Source: Pseudomonadota bacterium
GTDB taxonomy: Bacteria > Pseudomonadota > Gammaproteobacteria > Burkholderiales > Thiobacillaceae
DNA length: 11,651 nt
Assembly: GCA_021802595.1 (NCBI GenBank)
Contig: JAJZRT010000058.1
Span: forward strand, 1-11,651
Reading direction: 5' to 3'
The notes beneath the pieces were generated by a model. That model did no database searches, was not told the DNA's origin, and saw only the letters and a program-made list of their open reading frames with translations. The position numbers were made by a program, and so were the translations under genes. Below, in pieces: positions 1 through 6,667 of this stretch. Position 1 is the first letter of the stretch, and the number at the start of each line of letters is the position of its first letter.

Positions 1-3000
1 TAAAGATTTTGTGGACCGCGCTGGCCGAGAACGGTCGGTGTGAACTCGAAGCGGTCGCTCGCGTTCACCACCTGAATGCGCCCGTCGACCGTGGCGGTGC
101 CCTGGAAATACGCGGCAAATGTGTCGTTGTGGACCACAAACGAATTCTGGCTACCGTCAGCCGGCAACCCCGGGAGACCCGCGTCCGGGGTCATGCCCAT
201 GTCATCCCCAGCGTAGGGAACCGGATAGTGCGTAGAACCGTCGTAACCGTAGGAAGGAGAGTGAAGGGAAAGGCCGACGATGCGGAAGGTGGCGCCGCTC
301 AGCGGGACGATCCGCCCGGTATCCCTGTACTTCACGAATGCGCGCGCAGATATCCTCCAGTTGGACCACCACGTGAGGGTCTGCGGGCCATACTCGTAGC
401 CACCCGCCATGTGGTTGGCGCTGATGCTCGCTTCCGTATGCGCACTCGGCGTCTTGCGCGCCACATAAAGCTCGACGACCGCGTGGCGCGCGTCGCTCTG
501 ACTCTCATTGAGGCGTACGGCGAGCGAGCCGCGCTCGTCGCGCGAGAAGTGCTTCTCGATGCGCGTCGCCGATTCATTGGCCACTTTGCGCTGCGTCCAG
601 CCGGCCGTTGTGCGCCGCGCCCACGCGAGCTTGATGTTGTAGTACTCCTTTTTGGTCTCCGCTTCTTTTTCGATCTCGACAACGGGCCAGACGATGTACA
701 GCTCCCCGCCCATGACAAACGGCGCCACGTGGCCGGAAGGCAGATCGAGCGAGATGCGCTGCCAGGGCGTCCAATAGCTGCCGGGATCGCCGTGCCGCTC
801 GTTGGTGCGATAGAAATAGGTGTACGGCGGATCAGGCGAACGGCCGACGACATGCAGGGTCTTGTACTTGCGGACCGGCCCGACGGCCGCGGAGGCCGCC
901 GGCGGCGATTCCTCGTACATGCCCATGATGCTGATCTGCGCCACCTCCGTCAGCGCCTCGAGGTAGCCCTGGACCGCACGCGCCGTGTTTGGCTCCGAGG
1001 CTTCCGACTGCATGAGATCGCTCTCATAAGAACGGAAGATCTCGCTCTTGTCGTCCCGCAGCTCGGGGTGCAGCCAGTTCTGGGGGAACAGGAAAATCTT
1101 CCGGTTCGCCTCCCACACACGGTAGTTCTTGCGCCACTCCCACTGACGATCCGGATCGACCAGTGCGGGCGAGACGGCGTACTCAAGATTCATGAGGCAG
1201 CGCTGCACATACAGCTGAACGGCAGCCACCGCCTGCAGCAGGCGCGTCGTGTTCATGCACGGCGCCATCTGCGTGTCGATGAGGTAGCGCTCATAGAGCG
1301 CATCCGCGTCGCGCAGACGGTCCCGCCAGAGCAAATAGTCGACGAGACGGTCGCGCTGCTCCATTCGCAGTGCATTGCCGGCCTTGACCATCACCTGGCG
1401 CCACTGCGGCTCGCCGATACGTCCCTGCAGCGCGCGCACGGCAGCATCGATCGCGGGACGACCCGGCGCGGCAGCAACCAGCTGCCTGAGCTCAGTCGAT
1501 CCGATGCCGTGACGTCGCGCCAGGAGCATGAGCTCATACCAGGCGTTCACGCGCAGCGGATCGCGGCAATCGTCGAGTACGCTCGTCGGCGACGTGCCGA
1601 ACGCGAGCAGATCGGAACTGACGAAGCCGCGTACGCTCGCGATCGGCAGCTCAAGCGCGGCGGCCCAGACAGCCGCGCCCGCGGCCAAGGGATCAGCGCC
1701 CGTCAGCGCACGCGCATAGTCGTCGACGACCGTGGACAGACCGGCCGCGCCGCGGCTCAGCTCCAACCACACCGACGCACGCTGCCATGCGCTGAAATCG
1801 CCTGGGGCCTCGCTTGCCGGCAGTGCATCGAGCACCAGGCCGCGCATCGCACCCGGATTCGCTGCCGCGGTCGGAAAGCGTGCGAGTTCCTTGGGACTCA
1901 GTTTCCACTCCGCATTGAGCAAGCCGAATTTCCAAAGCTTGAGCCAAGCCGCATATTCGGGCTGCGCCGCAACAGTGGCCACCTCGAACACACGAGATTC
2001 GTCTTCGAAACGTTGAACTGCACCGGTCGATCCAGGATCGGCGAACCATTCCATGGCTGCGCGATTGCGGGACGCCGAGAGGTGCTGCCACAACAGCGCT
2101 TCCACGAGCGGCGCCGGGATGCCCATCTCATGCGAAACGGCGGTCACGACGACAGCCGCCCGGCGCTGCCAGACGATGGCGCTTGCCATGAGCGAGCGCA
2201 CACGACTCTCCGACGCGAAAGCATCGGAGAAATTCGGCCACAGTGATCCGATCACACGCACCAGCGCATCCGGCGCAAGCTGGGTCAGATCCTGCAGCAA
2301 CGCAAGACGCTGCACGCGCGTGCTGCCGCTGTCGAGCAGTGTGGCGAGTGATTCCGGAGGAATGTCGAGCGACTCCGGCACAAGCACGAACTGCTCCGCC
2401 GCGCTCCGTAACGCAAGCTGCAGGTTGGCGAGCCCGCGCTGCGCCTGCTCGTCGGAAAGCACCCATGCATAGCTGCGCGGTCCCCGATGCGTGAGCACAT
2501 AACGCAACTTCTCGTAACTTGCCTTGGCAAGCGCTAGGTAATCCGCGCGCGCGCAAAACTCCAGCATGGCGCCCGGGGACACGAATGGAGAACTTCCCAG
2601 AAGTTCGACGAGCGACACATACCGTGCCGGCGAAACCCGTAATGCGCGTACCAGCGATGCGCTGCGCAGAAGGCATTGGAGGTGCTCAACGGTAAGTCGG
2701 GAGGCGCCGGAGACCGTGGCCGACGGGTGGAGCAGCGGCCAGTCCGCGTTCAGCAGCGGCAGCATCTCGTGCGCGCGCATGCCGAGCGCAGCGGCAAGCA
2801 TGGATTCGCGCTCCGAAAACGTCAGTGTCGAGGCTGTGGAAGAAAGGTTTCCAAATGCAAGGGCGACGTCCGGCGTGCGCGTGCCCGACGCATCCGCGAG
2901 CAGCATGTCCGGGTTCTGGAACGTACGCTCGTAGAGCGGTTCGATACTGCGAAACAGGTCGCCCGATCGCTGCGGGTAAGAAACACGGTCGAACCCGTAG

Positions 3001-6000
3001 AACGCCGTCAGCAGAATCTCCACCGAGACCCCGAGCTTCACGCGCAATTCTTCGATTTGCGCAAGCGCCGTCACCATTCCATTGGCATTGGCGCCGTGCC
3101 GGGCCGTCACCATGCGCAAGGCGAGGTCCGTCTCGCGCAGGGTCCACTTCAGGCGGCGTTGCCAGCGCAGGAAGCGATGCAGTCGATCGAAAAATTCCGC
3201 CGTGCTGTCCTTGAGCTTGAGCTTGGCGGGATCGCATTCCGCCTCGATCCCCAAGCCTTCTATCGGGACGATGCGCACGTAATTACCCGGATTCACGAAC
3301 GGACAAGTGAGCGCGGTCGTGAGGTCAACGAATGACAGCCGGCCTTGCTGCAACACGATGGACACCGGGCTCAGCAACTCGATCGGCTGACCGCTGCGGT
3401 TCGCCTCCAAATAGCTGTCGAACAGCGTAGCGCTGCCATTCGAGACAGTAAGGCCCCAGAGCTTCCACACGTCGGCGGCGGGCGCCGCGGTGGTGAGCAG
3501 CGTGAGCTCCGGACGCGACAGAGACAGCCGCTCGATCGCCCATTCGGCGCCTTGCACGCCGCCACCCGGCGGAAACGCCGCGCGCATCCATTCGGCACGC
3601 CCTGTGCCCGCACCCGCGAGCAGCGCGCGCGTCTCTGCAAGATCGACATCGAACGGCAGCGACCAGGGGAAAACGGCGCCCGGCTTCGCGAGGAATTCAG
3701 CGTAGGTGCGCGGGTTGCGGTGTTGCGGCCGCGCGAACAGATCTCGGTCGCGCGACGTGGATTGATAGGTGAGCCCCGTGATGACGACCCCGCCAAGGTC
3801 ACGTCTCAGCCATAGCTGCGCGACCTTGACATACTCCCAGGTACCGTCATCGACCTTGCGCATCTGGTAGTTCGATGGATCCGAAACCAGACTGAGCAAC
3901 ATACCGCCCATGCGCCCGCGTTCAAGCGCCTTGAGCGTCTCGGCCACCCCGGCACTCGATGCCTTCAGCGGCTGCTGGGAGGTACCGTCCGCCGCGGACA
4001 GCATCAGACGTTTGCCACCCTTATCGAGCCACACCCGTCCTGCGGCTGTCACCTTCAATTGCCAGCGTCGGCCGGGTTCGATTGGCTTGACCTCGACTTC
4101 GGGAGCGCTCACCGGCAGCGTTCCCAGACCGCGTGCATGACGCGCGAAGTAGTCCGCCAGCTGCGCGCTGGTGAGCAGCTTGCCGGCATCCAGCGACGCG
4201 GCCATGATGTCCAGCCTGTCGACCGGGAGCCGCTCCGATGCACCGTGGAAAGTCAGTTTCGGGTCGCCCACCTCGAGCGTCCAGCGCCGATAACGATCGA
4301 AGATCACAACCCGTGTGATGCCGATCATCCGCTCCTCGATTATCTCCACGCCAAGGTTCGACTCCGTCAGCGGCTCCCAGGTGGTGCTCTGCAACGCGGC
4401 CATCAGCTCTGCGGGTATGGGCCGGTGCCTGAGGGCGGCCAGAACATCGCCGCGAATCGCCACATTCATCGGAAACACGATGGCGTTCTCGAGAAGTTCA
4501 TTGACAAGATCGATGTGCGGCAGTTCGATCTGCGCGTTGTCGCAGGACAGCTCCAGATCGAACAGATCGGGCCGGCGCTCGAGCAGCGGCAAAGCCACGC
4601 GCGGTTCGCGCGTCACGAACCTGAGCAGATCGACCAGATAAGCCGACGGGCTCAGCACGGACTGGCACGGATCACAGGCGCACTGGTCGAGAGCGCCAAA
4701 CAAACGGCGCAATGACGGCGATTGGTCGATGAACTCCTGGCCGGCCCCACCCTTGACGCGTTGCTCCATCACCTCCGTCCCGGCCTTGCTCATCATGGGC
4801 AGCATCTGGTTCATGAGCCCCGCACCGACAGACTTGAGAATTCGGATGTTCTGCGCGACCTCGGTGAGACGATCCGCATCGAGCTTGTCACCGAGAATTT
4901 GGACGAGCCCCTGCGTGCCGTGCTGCGCGAGCGACTCGAATGAATCGATTCCTGCCTGAACAAACGCAGGCGTCTCATCCCAGCGGGCGCCGATGCGTTT
5001 CAGCATCTGCATTTGCGCAAGCGCCGCGCCCACGGCTTCGCGCGACTCCTTGATGCCCGACAGGTCTGCTTTCGACATCGTCTCTTCCACATCATCGCGC
5101 GCGAAGCTGAAAGACGGGTTGTTGGCGAGAAACTGCCCAATGGAGGCGTATCCAGGAAGCGTCACGCGCAGATCCCCCGCCTCCGCGCGTGCGCGCAGCG
5201 TGGCTTCCGGGGCGGCCTTTTCCACCGCATCACGCATGCGCAGCGCGAAGCGCTCGGGTTCATTCGCATCGCGCAGCGGCGCGCCATGCTGATACGTGAG
5301 ATCGAGCCAATGGGCGGTGTCCATACGCGCCAGACTGCCCAGCGAGGCATCCTTGTCCTTGGAAACCAGGGGGTGCAAGGCAGTGATCATCGGCAGATGG
5401 TCATCAGCAAGCTTCGCGAGCCGCAGCGTACGGGTGAGCGTCAGCGCCTGGCTACCCTTCAAGCCGGCTTTCACGGCGAGAGCCTCGAAATCCGGCGCGG
5501 CAGGATCGGCTGTCGTCAGCAAGTCGGCGACCCGGTGGCGCAGATCGACGCCCAGCCACCCAGCCTCGACCACGTCCAGTACGTCGGCAAGACGCGCCTG
5601 GGCGCCGGCCGCAGCCGGTTCGAGTTTCATATCCCTGCGGATGCCATCGAGGATTTTGGCCAGTCTTTCGAGCTGTGCCAGCAACGTGCCTGGCACGACG
5701 TTCGCCTTCACCGCGGTGCGCAGCGTCTCGACGAGCTGCGATGTTTCACGGCGCAGCAGAGCAGCTGTATCGGTTTCGCCCAGACCACGTCCCCACGCAA
5801 AGTAGATCTGCCAATCCACGCCCGATGCAGCCGGCACCGTATCCTGCTTGCGCGAACGCTGGCGTGGCTTTGCGTGTGACTCTTTTCCGGATGTAAGGCC
5901 CGCAAGCAAGGGGCGCTCGTTGGCCGCCTTCGTAGCCCATGACCAGACACGCAGGCGCTCACGGTCAAGCGATGCATCGGCCGTAATGAAATCGAGGTCA

Positions 6001-6527
6001 GACTCGGTGAGCGCACCTGGCGCCACACCCTGCCCTTCAAGCAAAGGTAGCACCGACATCCCCAAACGCTCCCACTCCGAAAGTTCGCCCGCCGGCAAGA
6101 CGAGATCGATGACAGCGTCAGGCCCTGCGTTGAAATGGATCGGGCTTTGCATCACCTGGCCATCCGCGCCGGTCACGCTGACCACGAGATCGGCACCACC
6201 CGCCTCCGCCTGTGCAACGAGCCCGGAATCGTAGGCGAGACGGTATTCGCCGTCGGGCCCCGTACGGATTTGGCCGATTTCCCGTGCTGTACGCAGATCC
6301 CGTTCCACGACGGTCACGAGCACATCACGCGCCAAACGTCCATCCGAATATGAAATCCGGCCGCGTACTTGCGGCGTAGCAGACGTACCTATAGAGGACT
6401 TTTTTCGTGCTGCACGCGCAGTCGATGCCGCCGCAGGCACAGGTACTGCTGGCTTTGCGGAAGCGGCCTTACTGACTCGCCTGGTCTTTACGATATTTTT
6501 GCCTTGCGCCTTATTTGGTCCAGCCAT
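1..6527 (-). CDS. TcA toxin complex subunit (3' end outside window)
   Basis: TcA subunits form the pentameric receptor-binding and pore-forming channel of Tc toxins. The frame is open from the ATG at 6527, with a Shine-Dalgarno, to the window edge: 2175 codons. In order: a Lys/Arg/Ala/Pro tail (1-53, 11 basic and no acidic residues); a CarboxypepD_reg/transthyretin-like beta domain (about 54-140, with TGPDGEYRLAY and SPIHFNA) also found in one branch of TcA-like proteins; helical shell and VRP1 region with CACDPC (616-621) and SPSAYLVDLL just after; a domain at about 808-918; YQSTS...SLPFDVDLAET (about 920-965); RLHRFLRWQRRLKW (about 1112); the TcA signature WRKNYRVWEANRK (1798-1810) with ELRDDKSE; and the neuraminidase-like region with WTPWQRISLDL (from 1919) and LYIVWPVVE. 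The signature lies about 200 residues later than in TcdA1-type proteins because of the N-terminal extension. The linker, pore-forming and TcB-binding parts, several hundred residues, should follow beyond the window. No signal peptide is seen. Confidence 0.95.
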   Translation of the reverse strand, partial: MAGPNKAQGKNIVKTRRVSKAASAKPAVPVPAAASTARAARKKSSIGTSATPQVRGRISYSDGRLARDVLVTVVERDLRTAREIGQIRTGPDGEYRLAYDSGLVAQAEAGGADLVVSVTGADGQVMQSPIHFNAGPDAVIDLVLPAGELSEWERLGMSVLPLLEGQGVAPGALTESDLDFITADASLDRERLRVWSWATKAANERPLLAGLTSGKESHAKPRQRSRKQDTVPAASGVDWQIYFAWGRGLGETDTAALLRRETSQLVETLRTAVKANVVPGTLLAQLERLAKILDGIRRDMKLEPAAAGAQARLADVLDVVEAGWLGVDLRHRVADLLTTADPAAPDFEALAVKAGLKGSQALTLTRTLRLAKLADDHLPMITALHPLVSKDKDASLGSLARMDTAHWLDLTYQHGAPLRDANEPERFALRMRDAVEKAAPEATLRARAEAGDLRVTLPGYASIGQFLANNPSFSFARDDVEETMSKADLSGIKESREAVGAALAQMQMLKRIGARWDETPAFVQAGIDSFESLAQHGTQGLVQILGDKLDADRLTEVAQNIRILKSVGAGLMNQMLPMMSKAGTEVMEQRVKGGAGQEFIDQSPSLRRLFGALDQCACDPCQSVLSPSAYLVDLLRFVTREPRVALPLLERRPDLFDLELSCDNAQIELPHIDLVNELLENAIVFPMNVAIRGDVLAALRHRPIPAELMAALQSTTWEPLTESNLGVEIIEERMIGITRVVIFDRYRRWTLEVGDPKLTFHGASERLPVDRLDIMAASLDAGKLLTSAQLADYFARHARGLGTLPVSAPEVEVKPIEPGRRWQLKVTAAGRVWLDKGGKRLMLSAADGTSQQPLKASSAGVAETLKALERGRMGGMLLSLVSDPSNYQMRKVDDGTWEYVKVAQLWLRRDLGGVVITGLTYQSTSRDRDLFARPQHRNPRTYAEFLAKPGAVFPWSLPFDVDLAETRALLAGAGTGRAEWMRAAFPPGGGVQGAEWAIERLSLSRPELTLLTTAAPAADVWKLWGLTVSNGSATLFDSYLEANRSGQPIELLSPVSIVLQQGRLSFVDLTTALTCPFVNPGNYVRIVPIEGLGIEAECDPAKLKLKDSTAEFFDRLHRFLRWQRRLKWTLRETDLALRMVTARHGANANGMVTALAQIEELRVKLGVSVEILLTAFYGFDRVSYPQRSGDLFRSIEPLYERTFQNPDMLLADASGTRTPDVALAFGNLSSTASTLTFSERESMLAAALGMRAHEMLPLLNADWPLLHPSATVSGASRLTVEHLQCLLRSASLVRALRVSPARYVSLVELLGSSPFVSPGAMLEFCARADYLALAKASYEKLRYVLTHRGPRSYAWVLSDEQAQRGLANLQLALRSAAEQFVLVPESLDIPPESLATLLDSGSTRVQRLALLQDLTQLAPDALVRVIGSLWPNFSDAFASESRVRSLMASAIVWQRRAAVVVTAVSHEMGIPAPLVEALLWQHLSASRNRAAMEWFADPGSTGAVQRFEDESRVFEVATVAAQPEYAAWLKLWKFGLLNAEWKLSPKELARFPTAAANPGAMRGLVLDALPASEAPGDFSAWQRASVWLELSRGAAGLSTVVDDYARALTGADPLAAGAAVWAAALELPIASVRGFVSSDLLAFGTSPTSVLDDCRDPLRVNAWYELMLLARRHGIGSTELRQLVAAAPGRPAIDAAVRALQGRIGEPQWRQVMVKAGNALRMEQRDRLVDYLLWRDRLRDADALYERYLIDTQMAPCMNTTRLLQAVAAVQLYVQRCLMNLEYAVSPALVDPDRQWEWRKNYRVWEANRKIFLFPQNWLHPELRDDKSEIFRSYESDLMQSEASEPNTARAVQGYLEALTEVAQISIMGMYEESPPAASAAVGPVRKYKTLHVVGRSPDPPYTYFYRTNERHGDPGSYWTPWQRISLDLPSGHVAPFVMGGELYIVWPVVEIEKEAETKKEYYNIKLAWARRTTAGWTQRKVANESATRIEKHFSRDERGSLAVRLNESQSDARHAVVELYVARKTPSAHTEASISANHMAGGYEYGPQTLTWWSNWRISARAFVKYRDTGRIVPLSGATFRIVGLSLHSPSYGYDGSTHYPVPYAGDDMGMTPDAGLPGLPADGSQNSFVVHNDTFAAYFQGTATVDGRIQVVNASDRFEFTPTVLGQRGPQNL
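6357..6527 (-). other. Cationic, acid-free N-terminal tail of TcA
   Basis: Residues 1-53 of the TcA frame contain 11 Lys/Arg, no Asp or Glu, and many Ala, Pro, Ser and Thr. The segment has no hydrophobic core that would make it a Sec or Tat signal peptide and looks disordered. The following residues (VRGRISYSDG) begin the CarboxypepD_reg-like domain. Base composition is lower in GC than the rest of the gene. A role in surface or nucleic-acid contact, or as a recognition tag for export, is possible but not shown. Confidence 0.55.
6399..6405 (-). other. In-phase A AAA AAG slippery heptamer near the start of the TcA gene
   Basis: Codons 41-43 (CGA AAA AAG) put the heptamer A AAA AAG in exactly the zero-frame phase used for -1 ribosomal frameshifting in dnaX. 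A ribosome slipping here would read 24 more codons and stop at a TGA, giving a product of about 67 residues instead of TcA. No clear stimulatory hairpin or upstream Shine-Dalgarno-like element was established, so the heptamer itself is certain and its function is speculative. Confidence 0.35.
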
Positions 6528-6533
6528 GGTTTT

Positions 6534-6540
6534 CTCCCTT
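6534..6540 (-). promoter_or_regulatory. Ribosome binding site of the TcA gene
   Basis: The minus-strand sequence AAGGGAG (6540-6534) sits six bases upstream of the ATG at 6527-6525. It is a good Shine-Dalgarno match at normal spacing and fixes this ATG as the start of the TcA frame. It shows the gene has its own translation initiation and is not coupled to the TcB-TcC stop 140 bases upstream. Confidence 0.8.
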
Positions 6541-6572
6541 GCCCGGTTAAATCAATTCAGACTAGAAATACC

Positions 6573-6583
6573 TGCAAATTGCA
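6573..6583. promoter_or_regulatory. Short palindrome TGCAA-A-TTGCA upstream of the TcA gene
   Basis: An 11-base inverted repeat with 5-bp arms around one central base lies 46 bases upstream of the TcA start codon, in the AT-richer part of the intergenic spacer. It could be an operator half-site pair for a dimeric regulator, but arms this short also occur by chance. No convincing -35/-10 pair surrounds it. Confidence 0.2.
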
Positions 6584-6627
6584 AAATCTGCCTATAACGC
6601 CTCTCGCCTCAGCCATCAGCCCGAGTC

Positions 6628-6667
6628 CCCGAAAAGATGGATTGCGTCATGAATCCACCTTTTCGGG
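6628..6667 (-). terminator. Hairpin directly behind the TcB-TcC stop codon; candidate terminator or attenuator
   Basis: On the minus strand CCCGAAAAGGTGGATT (6667-6652), an 8-base loop and AATCCATCTTTTCGGG (6643-6628) form a 16-bp stem starting on the base next to the TAG stop (6670-6668). The only non-Watson-Crick position is a G-U pair in the minus-strand RNA, and it would be A-C in plus-strand RNA, so the structure suits this gene's transcript. No U-run follows the 3' arm, so a classical Rho-independent terminator is doubtful. Partial termination, protection of the upstream mRNA from 3' exonucleases, or a cleavage point that sets the TcA to TcB-C ratio are alternatives. Confidence 0.55.

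Noticed and set aside
9..2246. 745-codon open frame on the plus strand
   Set aside because: It is antisense to TcA, whose frame holds conserved TcA motifs through the same stretch. The plus-strand product is Arg/His-rich, low-complexity and matches nothing. Long antisense frames are usual in GC-rich genes.
4446..4454. RGD tripeptide (residues 692-694) in TcA as an integrin-binding motif
   Set aside because: It lies just after the VRP1 Cys motif in a helical shell region and not in a receptor-binding loop. A tripeptide is expected by chance in a protein this long.
6541..6600. Promoter for the TcA gene in the spacer
   Set aside because: The best pair on the minus strand (TTGCAA, 17 bases, TCTGAA) matches consensus too weakly to call. 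Co-transcription with TcB-TcC is simpler.
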